From Lichenostomus cassidix (Eukaryota > Chordata > Aves > Passeriformes > Meliphagidae), in assembly GCA_008360975.2 (NCBI GenBank), contig CM039182.1:49922491-49986490 (forward strand): DNA of 64,000 bases, read 5' to 3'. Position numbers and translations under genes: made by a program. Below are positions 1 through 13,427 of the stretch, one piece after another (position 1 is the first letter of the stretch; every line of letters starts with the position of its first letter). The notes under the pieces are model-generated. The model was given only the letters and a program-made list of their open reading frames with translations. It did no database searches and was not told the DNA's origin.

Positions 1-2225
1 CTAGTTGCTGGGCAGTTCATCTGCTGCTAGGCTAAAACTGAAAAGGCAGCTTCCCATGGCACAAAAGCTGGGCAAACGTGTGTCAATCCAAACTCCATGT
101 AGCTGATAGCTAATGCCTTGCCAGATCATGTGTAAACAGGCTTCTTACTTTTTGTTAGTGGTATATATATTACTACCCTGTAGTGTTTTTTTTTCCTAAA
201 GTAAGAGATGTGGAGCTGAAGGTGAGATGGAAGGATAAAAAGAAAACAGCTTGTGTTTCTTCAGACAATGCTGTGGAAATCATGGTACAGGATGCTGTGT
301 GGGTAAAAAAAAAAGTGACTACATAAATGTCAAAGTTATAATTCTGAAGTCTTGCCTGCAATCCTCAAATCCTGATGAAGTATGAAGACCCCTCAGAAGT
401 ATGGAGGCTAATAGGCAACAAGATACTTATAAAGACACTACAGAAATTCTGGAGTGCTCATATTCAGTCCAATCTAATTATTTTATTCCTGGAGGCCATA
501 CCCTTCACAGACAAACAGAAAAGCTCAGGTAGCTGACATACTCCAGAGCAGTACAGCGCCATAGTGCCACACCACACTGGACATCCAAGGCCAGCTGTGG
601 AAACAGAACTAAGGTTCTACAGGGCTACACGTTGATGAGGCAGAAAACAAAAACTGTGATACCTGGGTAATGTTAACATATTGCTATCTTTATTTGGTTT
701 TGCCTGGAAAAAGAGCCCTGAAGGAATACCAAGACTACAGTCCCTGTCTTCATATAGCATGACTTTTACAACAGCTGCTCCCTCAGAATGGTGCATTCTC
801 TCTCCACTTTCTGTATTTTCATAAGTATACAAAACTCACAGTGTTTGACATGCTGCTTATTTAGACAAAAACATATTTTTAGCACTTGTAGTCATTTGGC
901 CTCATCTCCTATTTATTTGGAACTTTCTCTCTCGGGTAAATGCCATGTGCCAGATGGTGTGATCAGGACCTTTCTCTTTCATTCATATGTTTTAAGTTAA
1001 GTCTATCACATGCAATTCAGGTTATTAAATACTTGGCATCCTTAAATCTGTTGACAATAGTGGCAATATTAGCTATCCCCACAAAGCGTAAACCATAGGG
1101 ATTTTTTTTTTTGTCAGACTTTTTTCTCAGTCATATGAAACACTTTAATCTGGCATTTTCGATGTATCAGAAATGAACCCATATATTAGATTCTCTCCTT
1201 ATAAGAAGGAAAAAATTGTCCACTGAAATCTTACAGAAGTGGACTTTAAGAACATTTAAAATCTTATCAAACTTAACTAACTTTAAAGCACTCTGAAAAT
1301 ATGCATTTTTACACTGCTAATATTTCAGAGTGAAAAGTGAAGGCAGTGCCTACAGTGGTTTAGACTAATAGATTGCCTCTGAGAAGGACATACTAGATCA
1401 TTCCTGATTGTGAGCACACCACTTTCACATAATTTCCAGTAAGCTAACAGAACTATTTGGCTTTTGTCCATTTAAATTCTTACACAGGCAAGAAACACCA
1501 TACTGGTCTTCCAATCCAAGCCCCTTTCTTTGGCAGTGCTTAGCTGTGCAGTGACACATCTCTATAAACCTCTCTTGACCTTCAGAAAGTTGCTGACTAG
1601 AGAATTCCTGAGTCAGAATTGCTGTCTATTTTTTAATAGCTCTCAGTGGGAATAATAGGAAAAAAATACAATTGCTTTTTTGGTCACATTTTATCATCCC
1701 CAGCATCTCATGGCATGGAGTGCCACAGCTCGATTACAGAACATATGAATGATCACCTCCTTTTCCGAGTTTTGAGGAAAAACCCACTAATCTCACCTGT
1801 TGTTGCCTACTTTTTGTACTAAAAGAAAATGCCACCAATTCATTTTCACCCAGACACTTCTGAATTTTAAAGACATCAGTCACATTTTCTAGCTTTAGTC
1901 CATTTTTGTTTCTCCTTGTACAGAAAGCATCCCATGACTCTGATCATGTCACCTTCTGTTTTGAAGATAAAGGTATTCTACAGATTTATGTAATGCTGTT
2001 CTCTAATTTGTTGTGTATGCTTTTCCTAAATAATCATGTCAAATACTTTTTTAACCACTACAGAATTCTGATCTGACATTTTCTACTGTAACATCAAGAA
2101 CTAAATCCTAAGTGGCAAGTCAGCTTAGAACCCATGAATTTATTTGTAAATCTATTTTCAAATTGCTTTTTCTATGCATCATTCAACTTTCTCATGCATC
2201 AAATTCTATCTATGTTTCATTACAA
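1..2225. other. Intronic sequence, no feature seen
   Basis: AT-rich unique-looking DNA with short homopolymer runs (for example T at 1101-1112). Open frames here are short and have no recognisable motif. Confidence 0.6.
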
Positions 2226-2595
2226 AATGATTTGGATTGGAAGGCACCTTAAAGACAATGTAGTTCCAACCCGCTGACATGGGCAGGGACATCTTATACC
2301 AGACCAGGTTGCTCAAAGTCCCATCCAGCTTGGTCTTGACCACTTTCAAGGATGGGGAATCCACAATGTCTCTGGGCAACCTTTTCCAGTGTCTTAACAC
2401 ACTTCTCACAGCGAAGAATTTCTTCCTAATAGCTAATCTAAATTTTACCCGTCTTCATCTTAAATCCATTTTGACTTGTCCTATGTCAATAAGCCCTTGC
2501 AAAAAGTTCCTCTCCAGCTTTCTTGTAGTCTCTTTTTAGGTACTGGAAGGCTGATATATGGTCTCCTCAAAGCCTTCTCTTCTCTAAGCTGAACT
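2226..2595 (-). mobile_element. CR1 LINE 3'-end fragment
   Basis: The plus strand reads like the complement of an avian CR1 3' end: TTGGATTGGAAGGCACCTTA, then 'GTTCCAACCC', 'GGGGAATCCACAATGTCTCT' and 'GAAGAATTTCTTCCTAAT' in the usual order. The element is therefore on the minus strand, the same direction as CNTNAP2. It is 5'-truncated, as most CR1 copies are, and moderately diverged. The short open frames inside it are chance. Confidence 0.88.
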
Positions 2596-4320
2596 GCAAT
2601 CTTTTACTATTTCATCAATCTTTTAAGATCCTTCTGAAACTCTTCATTGATAGTTTTTGAATGACTTCACTACCTGGAATGTAACAGTACTGAAAGCAAA
2701 ATTCATGGCCTTGTTATTCCTTCAACTTGTCAATTTAATCTTTTTTAGCAAACATGAAAGTTCTCAGTACATAATTCCATTGAGATTACACTAGCAGTCT
2801 CCTTCCACCATAGCAATGACTACTTGTTCCTACTGTGTCTCTCCTGCTAAGGTGGGCAGTATCCTGTTAAATAGTAGATACTATTCCTATTAGTGGTAGC
2901 CAAAAATTAGTGTTTGTTAACAGCAGATTCATAGATGAATAAAAATAGCCTAAAGATCATTCCGAGAACTCAGACTAATACTTGCACTTACTATTAAAGA
3001 TTACGTTATCCCCAGAAAATTGAAAAATAAATAAAGTATAACCAACATGACTGGGAAAGTGAGAAGCACCAACACAAAATGGCATGATGAAGATTTTACT
3101 GCATAGCCAGCAAATGAGGAATATCTGTTTGTTTAGTCTGTAAAGCCTTCAGCTAGGGCACCTAATTTTCCTCGTATCATCCTTCCAGTGCCTACAAAGT
3201 TGAGAATATTTTTGTGTTCTTGGGTATAATTAGATATCTTGAATAAGTAAGAAATGGTGCTGGCATTCTATTCCTGCATCTTGTCAGGTATCTTTTACAA
3301 TTCTTGCACTGAATGGAAGGGCAGGGGAGAGTGGGAGAATAGAGAACAGAAGGGCTTTTTTTCCTGTTTGTTTAGCCTGCCGCTTGGGATCAGCAGAGAT
3401 GAAGAATGCCAGCTGTGGATTTTTCTTTTGCTGCTCTACTCAGAGCTAAATTGGGTATTTTTGCCTAGAAAATTTCCACAGGAAGCATATGCTGTGCTAA
3501 ATGTTTTGAGCATTTTGATCCCTAGATGTATATATTGTCACTCCCAGGTACAAGCGATATCATTTAGCACCTTGTGATGTTAGAGAAGATGATACAGATG
3601 GCAATAAAGGTGATAGACTAAAATGAAACTAAGACAGTACAATTCACCAAATTTTATTCAGGACTGCATCTGGTGTCACAAAAAGTTTGTAAATGCATTA
3701 ACAAAAAATTTGCCTCTTCAAAGTTTTGCAGAGTGTAAGTGCAATTTCCACATGGTTTATTCTTGTTTTCAATTCCCAAAAATGCCATTGTTCCAATTCT
3801 GACATCAGGAACATCATCATGTAACTCTTTTATTCGCATTACATTTTAGCCCTATCCAGGTTTGTAAGGAGCGACATGTTCATACATAAATTTTATGGGT
3901 TAATTTACACTGGACTGTAGGAGTACGTTATTTAAGTTCCTGTTTACATTTGTCCACATATAAGACTTCTCTACAGAAACTACTGTCTCAGAATGAAATC
4001 ATAAGTTTAGTTGAGTTTCATCTCATCCTACTCAGCAAAATCGTGAAACAACAATATAGTAACCATCCCTCTCCAGTGAAAAGAATTTGTGTTATAGAGG
4101 TCCAAAATCCTTGAAATTAAACAGAACTAGTATTGTTCTTTTAATGAAAGGCTTTAGGGAAAACCAGCTAGGTAAACATGGTTTGGGGTTTAGCGTAAAT
4201 TTTTCACGTGGCTGAATATGCCAAAGATGCTTTAGTGTTTAACCTTCTAAAAGCATAATTTACTAAGAGATATTCAAAATAAAAAAGCAACCAAATCAGA
4301 GCTGTTAGTATTATTTTGCC
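2596..4320. other. Intronic sequence, no feature seen
   Basis: AT-rich DNA between the CR1 fragment and the solo LTR. I see no repeat family, exon or RNA gene here. Confidence 0.55.
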
Positions 4321-4326
4321 ATCTGC
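4321..4326. repeat. Left target-site duplication ATCTGC
   Basis: Six bases identical to 4844-4849, flanking the solo LTR on its left side. Confidence 0.9.
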
Positions 4327-4843
4327 TGTAGCAACATGGTCCTGCAAAGCTCCATGTGGTTTTTCCTTTGTTCCTCTGCTTTGTATATAATTGGCTCTTT
4401 TTGAAATATGCATCCTGCCATATCAGTCATCTATTGGTGTGTTCCCCTGCCTGTCTTCCCCTCAGACCTCCCGGGACTGGCTCTGAGAGAGCCAATCCCT
4501 TCCCCCTTCCCTTCCCTTATAAGCCGATGCCGGCGTGAGCCCTACGTCACTATCTCTGAGCTGCCAGCTCCCTTGCCCTCTCCCTGCTTTCCTCCCCCTT
4601 TCCCCTTCCCTGCAACTGCCCTGAAGACCCCAATAAACCTCCCTGGCAGACCAGAGATGGTGTCCGGTATGTTTCTTTGCCTCACCTCTGTTTCCTGGTG
4701 GGTTTCTGTCTCCTGATTTCCATGCCACTCCCTGCGTTCCCCAGACCCGGACCGGAGCCGGCCAGCCTGCTCAGCTCGTCCCACGCAGCCGTTAGCTTTT
4801 GGGGCGCTGGGGGCTTCGGCTGCTTTTAAGGGGCAACGCCACA
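4327..4843 (+). mobile_element. Solo LTR, ERV-K (class II) type, with 6-bp target duplication
   Basis: A 517-bp element begins TGTAGCAACA and ends AACGCCACA, giving TG...CA termini. It is bracketed by the perfect 6-bp duplication ATCTGC at 4321-4326 and 4844-4849. A 6-bp duplication is typical of class II (ERV-K-like) integrations. Inside are a TATA-like TTATAAG at 4517-4523 and an AATAAA at 4632-4637, which set the orientation as plus. The middle is much richer in C and G than the flanking intron. No internal retroviral sequence remains, so this is the product of LTR-LTR recombination. It lies antisense to CNTNAP2. Confidence 0.92.
4632..4637 (+). promoter_or_regulatory. LTR polyadenylation signal AATAAA
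   Basis: Canonical hexamer within the solo ERV-K-type LTR, 110 bp downstream of its TATA-like box, as expected for an R region. Confidence 0.65.
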
Positions 4844-4849
4844 ATCTGC
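4844..4849. repeat. Right target-site duplication ATCTGC
   Basis: Six bases identical to 4321-4326, directly after the CA terminus of the solo LTR. Confidence 0.9.
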
Positions 4850-6550
4850 TCTGGTGTTACAGAGTACTTGCTCTTGAAATCTCTAGATTTTTAATATGAC
4901 TTTCTTCAGCCATTGAATGAGTAAGGAAAAATCAGTAATTTGGTACCATTGCAAAATATGTAAATTAAGCCATTGTATTTTTAGCAGTGGTGGTATACTT
5001 GTTAAAAATCGTGTAACATTATCATGTCTGTGAGACACCTGATTAGCGGCCAGTCTGAATGTTTCTTCTTTTACCAACAGTCCTCAAAAACTGAGCAAAA
5101 CAGTCAATGCCCTGTTAAGTAAAAATGTCAAAATGCATTCACAAACAAAGGTGGAAAGTTGTCACAACTGACAACTGAAAAATGAATGAAAGTTTGTCAT
5201 ACTGAAAACCCACTATGCAGATTATAAGAAAGTAGAAAGTTCACTCAGGAAAGAAGAATCTGTAAATGTATTTCCTTTATGCAAATGCAAAATAATGAAA
5301 GTAAACTTCATGTATTCACAAGTAACTAAAATTAATTTCGTAATCTAACTCTTGAATAAAACTGAAACAGATTGATCATTTTTCGTCTCACCTTCAAGAT
5401 GCTCTTAGAGTTTATTCCTGATACAAAAGTAATTGTCTCCAGCAAAAATAAACTTTCATTTGGGACTTTGTTTTAGTAGTCTGGGGCAGACTACAGGCAT
5501 TGTTAAGAGCTTTTCTTTAAATCTGTACATGAAAGAATGTCAATAAAAATCAGCAGAATTTCTATTCATTTCAGTGATGATACAAACCCAGTTTCAATAT
5601 ATACAAAGATACTGTCTACAAGCTTTCTTCCACTGAAGTCTGAAAACTGCCAATGGAGATCTAAAATATACAAAAGAGAAACAGCTCTTTAGGAAAAGCT
5701 TTTTAAAACATATGAAGAGAATCTGTACAGCAGATGTATGTGGGAGGGCAATATATGTTCCTGAAATCCAATTGTAAATGCATTTGACTGGTCTAATTTG
5801 AGAGGACAACCATAGCCTAAGATCTATCTGATCCAGAAAAGCCAGGAAGAAAAAAAACCAAAGAGCTGTTTCAATGATGAGATCAGAATAACATAACCTA
5901 AGAGCTTTTTGCTTTTTTGTACTTCCTATATCCCTCCCAAAGCTTTTGACAAATTCCCCTTCTTGTTTAATTGCTTTATACAATCTACAGCACATCAAGA
6001 GTATCACTGAAAAAAAATTAGAAACATAGGAATTTCACTTACAGAGAAAGTAGAGTAATGGCAAAGCTGAGCAGTAATCTTACCAGCTTTTTTTATTCCT
6101 GTATAATTCATCACAATTATGCTAGGTTGGTGGTGGTTTGGAAAGTTCCTACTGCTGTCATCCATGTCCTGTCTTAATTCAACCATCTATCTACTACTGC
6201 TTTACTTTAACACATGGATACCTAGTAACATATTGAGCAAAATTATAGTGAAACTGGGACTTCAGAGAAGTCCCACCTAGGCTTTTTGAGATGATCTCTG
6301 CACATCTGACCTCCTGCAATGTAGCTCACACTGATGCAGCCCAAGAGCAGGGCTCAGAAGGGCACTCCATCTCTTTCATTACAGGTCAGAGATTGGAGTT
6401 ACGCTTCCACCACCTCATCACTTCTGGAGACAATGATGGTGAAAAGAAAGACCCTGAAACTACAATGACAGAGGGCAAGTGATGGGTGAAAGAGAAAGTG
6501 GGCACACACAATGATAAATGAAACAATTCTTTTTTCCTATTACTTGCTGA

Positions 6551-6581
6551 AAGGATCATATGGGGTTTCCATATGATCCTT
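6551..6581. repeat. Perfect 13-bp inverted repeat with 5-nt loop
   Basis: AAGGATCATATGG at 6551-6563 is the exact reverse complement of 6569-6581, with loop GGTTT between. No mobile-element terminus or RNA family was recognised around it. Confidence 0.85.
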
Positions 6582-7623
6582 CCCAGAATTTGTGGAATTT
6601 TACAAAAGGCAGGACATTGACAACCAAAATCAATATTCTCTTTGTAGCATGAAAGTATTTTGCTGCATTCCTGTATGTTTCATTTTCAATACTTTCTGTT
6701 ACATGAGACAAAGCATCATGTCTGAAGTGTCTCCATGTATTCCTGGTTTTGGTGCATAGCACAAAGGGAACAGTGAGTCAAGGATACCAAACTGCCCGTG
6801 TCAAACTGTGCAGCTGACAAGTACAAAGTGTGGTGCCAAAAGACATGGACTTTTGTGGAAGTATATCTGAGATCCAAGAAACAACTCACAGGTTCCTGGT
6901 AGCCAAAGACATCTAGCACAGGCTGAGAAAGCTGCATTCATTTTAGCAATATAGGCTGCAGGCACTTCTGGGAAAGAAACACTGCTGTGCTCATAAACAT
7001 GTTTTTTTTCAGAAAATGATCCAATTTTAAAGGCTTTCAATGCTACTGCTTGACATTTAGACTTTTTCCCACAAGAGATGTTGTTGAGATGATTTTCCAT
7101 ATGTCTTGGGTGTATTCAGAAGAAAGGCTAATATTCATGAGCTAAAGAAACATTAGACCAAGGTCCCAGCTCAGGTCTAACCAGAGAATAGAAACGCAAT
7201 AACCCCTTCACAAAAAACCCCTTTTCATAACTATGACTAAAAATGCCCTTTTGCATGACTAACCTTTAAGCCAGGAGAGATATGGCAAGCACCTTTACTG
7301 ACAATATATTCTCAATGATTTCAAGTGAAGTAAATACTCTGGAACAGAATGATAAGAGCCTGAGGCTTGGTTTATGTTATTGTTAGCTACCCCTAGGGAG
7401 AACCTTTTTCACATATGGTCACAGCTCAGGGAATCTGATTCTTTCCTGGAATTTTATATGATACCTTTCTTTTTTTCAAAGAAGAGCAATTCTAATCTAT
7501 TGAAACAGTCTAGTGTCAGAGCACATGGATGTTTTGTCAAGAAACATGAATATAAAATCAATTAAACATAATGCAAAGGATTATTTAAATCAATCAAATC
7601 CAAATTAAGCAGGTAGCACACTT

Positions 7624-7685
7624 AGGAATAATTCTTTTTATTTATCAAATATATAGGAATAATTCTTTTTATTTATCAAATATAT
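7624..7685. repeat. Perfect tandem duplication of a 31-bp unit
   Basis: A 31-bp unit starting AGGAATAATTCTTTTTATTT occurs twice head to tail (7624-7654 and 7655-7685) with no mismatch, so the duplication is recent or the region is under-diverged. Confidence 0.9.
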
Positions 7686-10600
7686 TTTAAGTTTCTACCA
7701 TATTCAGACATAAGTTAGAGCCTAATGCTTCACATCTCCATTTGCAGCCCTAACTTCTGAGACGTGTAGGAGAGAAAAGAAAAACAAATGCTTTAGGACC
7801 ACAGTTGTGAAAATGTTCCATCAACCTTAAATCAAGAAACTGCAGAGCCGACTCATGAAAAAACAATGATTAATTTAGTATTTCAGACCACTGTACTTCC
7901 AAATTCTGAATAAAAGAAAACATTGGCAAAAATTTGTGAATTCCTGATGTCTGGTCTTTTCCTGGTTTGCATCCAGATATTGTATCTAGATTTCAGGAAA
8001 ATTATCTGGAGAAGTTAAAAAATGAGCTAATGCTCTCAACAGAGGCCACAAGAAAGAGAGTTAAACTCGCAAAGAAATTAAGAACAGAGAAAAGAGTGAA
8101 ACAGAAGCTCCAAAAGCATATCAGAAGATGAGCACTTAAACAGCTGCAGGACCCTGACTTTCTTTCTTGATTTTTTGGATGCTACACTGGAGTTTTTCTC
8201 CCTTATTTTGTTAAAAAGTTGAGCTCTCATTCATCTTCCCTGCAATATTCAATAATGTGAGAATGAACCTTTTCATCTTCTCTAATATCACAACTTTTAT
8301 TTCATCCCCCACTTTCTTCAGGGCCAGAAGAACTTTCCCTGATGTGGTTTACTAGGGCTACAGACTAGTTTTACCCCATGCTGATTGAGCAAGAAATCAG
8401 TAAACAATGCATTTGTATCTCAATGAATCACCTAATTAGCTGCATTCTAAAAATTAAATCAGTTAATTACATATAACCTCCTCAGTAAGATTAAATGATA
8501 GCAAATTCATTTTGACAAGGAAATTCTTTATTTCGACCACAGATCACTGCTCTCTTTATTCCACATGCATTTTCCATCACATAGCTGTTGCTCATCTACT
8601 GCAGGCATGAATATCAGACCACGAAAGACTGGTTGTTTATTGTGTGCCCAGTCAAAGATTCCAAACAGGCAGGTCGAGGCATTTCAGTGGACCTACACTT
8701 ACATGTCTCAGGGCTATTACAGGAGGGTGATGAATTTAGAATAGTTTTCAGCAATTTATAAAACCGCTCTTGTTTTTCTGACTATTGGGAATTGTATGAA
8801 CTGTGTATGTTAATGCAAAAGAAAGCTGTCTGTGGAAGACTGGAAAGAACAAATTGGCAAAAGGCTCTTCTGACCAAATACTATACTACTAATCGTACTA
8901 TATCGTACTATAAAATAACTTTTGCATAGAATATGAAAAGCCCATGAACACAGACAAGCAACTGGTAGTAAGAAATGTGATAAACCTCTGAAAACAGAAG
9001 CAGTTTCCTTCATCTTGAGAGAAAGCCACATCTCTGTGAGGATATGATTTTAGGTAAACAAAGCAGTATGAAAGAAACCTTTTTTAGTAAAGAAACATTT
9101 ATATAACGTGTTGGTTTGCTGAGGTTTTTAAGGCCATCCTTTTTCTCCAAGATCTTTTATTTTACTGAAAAAACCCCACATAATGTAATTTATAACCAAC
9201 TAGTCGTACCCTCAAAGAGAAAGCTGCAAAAACCCAACTTCTGTCTGGTCTGATACCATAGCCAAGGTAGGGATTGGAGGGCCAAACTCTAACTCTCCTC
9301 TGCGTTAAAGTGTGAACATGGATACCAAGATATGTACACTCAGAAAGAGAATAACAGTCAGCTGTCATTCTGATATTGAACTAATAAAATCCATTCTGTG
9401 AAATTTTCAGTGTTTACAGATGATTTACAGAAGGAACACCTCCTTAATTTTAATATATTGACTATTTTAATAATATAAAGAATATATATTCTAGGGAATG
9501 TGTACGCCTAAGATATGCAGAGGAAAAAAAAATCAGCAACATCATTCCAAATTAATACATAAGCACATCACAGCTGGTTTAGTTCCTCCTTCTAAGGCAT
9601 CCTTGTCAATCCAAAAATATCAACCTAATGTATTTTTAGCTTCACTTCTAGGAATTGCCACCCTTACATTTGACCTTTTGTTGGCATTTGCATTTCTTTC
9701 TGCCAGATCACTGGGTATTCCTGAGACGGACTGAACTAAGGAAAAAAAATGAATTGGAAACAGGAAATCCAGATTTATTAAGATTACCCTTCAGGAAAAG
9801 ACTGTTTTCTGCACAGAAAGGATTCATCTGATGTGCAAAATCTCTAGCTCTCTTCTTGTTCTATTTGCTGAGGCTGTATTTTCCTGAATGTTAAAGGACT
9901 TCTGTGGCACATATTTGTGCAGCACAGAAATTATTTCTGAGGCCTTCAGAACTGTCTAGGATTTATTAGGGAAATAGCCCCTACTGTAGGTGTAATTCAG
10001 CCATTAAATGGTGCAATTAGCCATCATGACTCATCAGTCTCAGTCCATTTGCTTGGAAGTACAATGAAAATAGACACAGGGTGAAATAACTCCATTTAGG
10101 TTCTAAACAATACCTGTGTTTTCCCATACACTTTTCCACAAGATTTTTCACTATGGTGAAGTTGGTAAAAACCCTGTTAGTGCCAAAGTGGTCACTTGTA
10201 GTTAAATATTTCAGTGATCTTTGCTAAGTGGAGCTATAACACATTTTTTTCTCAGGAGGAGTGAAAAATCAGCCTGGATTAGCAAGTATTTCTACATAAA
10301 TGCTGAGAGAGAAGGACATGGACTAAAATATATAAATATATGCTAAAGGAAAGATGAGGGAAAAAACACTTAACAAGATAGATGAGAGAAGTTATTTTAG
10401 GAAGTTTGGTAATAAGATTCTGTTTGCAGTGACCAGTTACGTTTTCTCATCTAATTCTCACACAGAGAATTGTCTCTGATTGTCATGACAAATGCGTGAA
10501 CTTTTAATTCTGGGTCACCAATAGCATCAGTCCTTCTGACCCCTACACCAAAATATAATTTAAAAGTCCAGTGAGGTGGTGCATCCATTGATATGCTTAC

Positions 10601-13353
10601 TTTAAAGTGAAGTGATTTTGCCTTCATCCAAACAGAAAGGAATAGTTCAGTAATATATTTTACATTTTAAATTTAATCTATATTGACATGACACATGCCT
10701 TGAAATTGCTGTCTTCACAATTATAGGTCCAAAGTTGCTGTGCCTTTTCAAACAAAGAGATGCTGACACTACAGTGTGGACCCAAGTTTTAGTGCCAGAA
10801 GTAATATGCTATCAGAACGTACCCAACCAGTGCCTGAGAACTTTATGTTTTCATTTAGCTTTCTTAGAGATGAGAACACATGATAAACCTATCAGAGCTA
10901 CCATCCCTCACCCTGGCCTGGCAGCCTGGGTGATAGAGCCTGCTTTACATTCTGACACAAGACAAATTAGAGTGCACTGGGCTCAGACTTCGTGCTCTCT
11001 TCTTGCCAAGGAAGTAATTCATCTCTTCACGTTGATTGAGCGATACAGAGCAGTGTGTTGGGAAATAGGAGGAGGATGGAGTTGAAAATCACAGGGAGGG
11101 AAGGCAAGTAAGAAGAAAAACAGTAGAAAGGATTCTGACTAAGGCACTGACTAAGGAATTTAGGGCCTCATGACCAGCCCCAGGTTAAAAAGCATGATAA
11201 TGTGTAGAGGCAGAATAAAAGGTAAAGACACATTCTCAAAAATACATTTCCTCTATTTAAAAATTTAATGTGTTTCTAGAATCAGATTAATCCAGAGTAT
11301 GAAGGGGAAGAAATTATAAGACGCAGGTATATAAGCACATACTGTCCAGACCTAGATTTAAGAAAATATGTATGAATTGCTTGAAAAATGAGTCTGTGAA
11401 AGGACTTGTTTAACTCATCATTATTCAGACTATATCATAAGCAGCTGTCAAATGAGTGAGTGTATGGCACGATATCCTGGACGCACCTGTGATTTCACTG
11501 GAAATTATGAACGACTTACCACTGACAGCCTTGATTATCTTCCCTACCCCCAAAAGCGACATGTCAACACTCTTTGTCCCTCTGTATCTCAGATGTGCAC
11601 AAACATAGGGTACATCTGCACAGTTCAACGTCCTTCATATAAACACAAAATATTTTGAGTCACTTTTCCTTCAGCTTTCAAGACAGATTGAAACACAGAC
11701 TGATTAAGAATTGAAATAATTATCTTTCAGATTTCAAGTCCCACATAAGGAAACTTAATTTTATTTTAGAAATATGCAAGTACATAGTATGCAATAAAAT
11801 AATAAATACAATCTGGCCCTCGAATCACTCCTTTAAAAATGTATTATCTTCACATTAGCATGAAGTTAGAAGACAATAGAAAGTGGTGTGTATCCCCTTA
11901 ATCACACTGTTCCTGTAAACACAGATTTTGCTCATACTGATCTGGTAAGACAATACATAAAAAACCCTATCATTTATTTCCACAACATTTATTCTGTTTT
12001 ATAATCTAGACAGTGTTCTGATCACAGAGCTAAGCACTTTTCAGTAAGCTTCAATCAATTTAATGAAATTTCTATTATGCTGCAAGAGTGAGCATTTTAA
12101 GACTGTAAGATTTCATATAATTCAAAATGATATTTTAAGTATGACATGCTTATTTTCTTGCCCTAAATATTACTTCATTGTGTATTTCTCATATTTTGGC
12201 AATGATTCTATGAAATTTGACAGCATCAGTACATCACGAAGCTTCATGGAAAAAAAGGTATATCCCTTTGCTACTGCTAAGGTTAAATATCTTTCATTAG
12301 TGAAACTCAGAATACAGCATATTAGAAGTCTTTCATGGCAGTTACTACCGCCATCAATCAATTTGCAAACAAGATTTTAAGATATGCAAATTTATAACTC
12401 CGTAACACAAAAACCCATAGAAAAAAATACAGGCTTTGTTATTCTAAAAGTTTATCTGTCTTTATAGGTTGTGAAATAATGCAAATGAAATACTGAAGTA
12501 TATTCGTATTACTCTCCCTGTATCCAGTTGCAATTTAAGATACAGAAGAAACTATCAGGAAATTATAAAATATCTATTGTCTATTATTTTATTCTCCTTG
12601 AGTTAAAAAATTAGCCTTTTCACTGTTAAAAACAAAGTTGTCCTTGTCTGTTAGTAAAAAAAAAAAATCTATTTCATATTTAACTAAAATTATTTCACTC
12701 TTAATCACAATATCCTTTTTATATTATTAGATATTTTCTTAATACAAATCTCCTTCTATAATCTCTACACTGCTTGTCGAAAACGTACTAATAAGCAGGA
12801 AGATTCAGTCACATTACTCTTTCAAGAATATTAATTTAACTGCATCTTCAAAGCATATTCCCATATTTGTCATCTTTATCTCTTGTGTGTAAGATGATTA
12901 ATTTTTAATAATACTAGTATCAATAACAATAACTGAAAATTTGATTTGCATTGTGTCATAAATCTAAACTGACTCACAAATATCCTTTAAAGAAGTCTAG
13001 CAATAAGTCTCTCAGATTGTAATTTATTAAAGTGGAACCCCAAGTAATTTATCAGAAGATACATATGCAAAAACTGTTTTCCTTGGGGAAAAAAGTCAGC
13101 AAATTATTAATAAAGGAGATAATAAAATTCTTGAAATTATTATAGGAAATTATTTCTGAATTCAATCAGTAAATAAATAAGTAATTTGTTTTCACTTCAC
13201 AAACTGAAAATATATTAGCAATTACAAGTTTGTTCTGTTTTAGCTTTGTCCCTAAGTCACATCATATTGTCCCTGTTACCCAATTGGGTCTTTTTTTTGT
13301 AACTAACTCATCACTAACTCATCTTGAAATGAAAGTATGATGGTTTTATACCA

Positions 13354-13427
13354 GACACATATACACACACAAATATATAGATATATTTATACATATGTGT
13401 ATACATATGTGAATATATATATATAAA
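13354..13427. repeat. AC/AT simple-sequence tract
   Basis: Alternating purine-pyrimidine DNA made of ACAC, ATAT and a duplicated 12-bp unit TATACATATGTG (13388-13411). Confidence 0.8.

Noticed and set aside
5594..6007. 137-codon open frame on the minus strand
   Set aside because: Low-complexity Phe/Leu-rich translation typical of AT-rich noncoding DNA; no family resemblance.
10735..11085. 116-codon open frame on the plus strand
   Set aside because: No conserved motif or splice signals; taken as chance.
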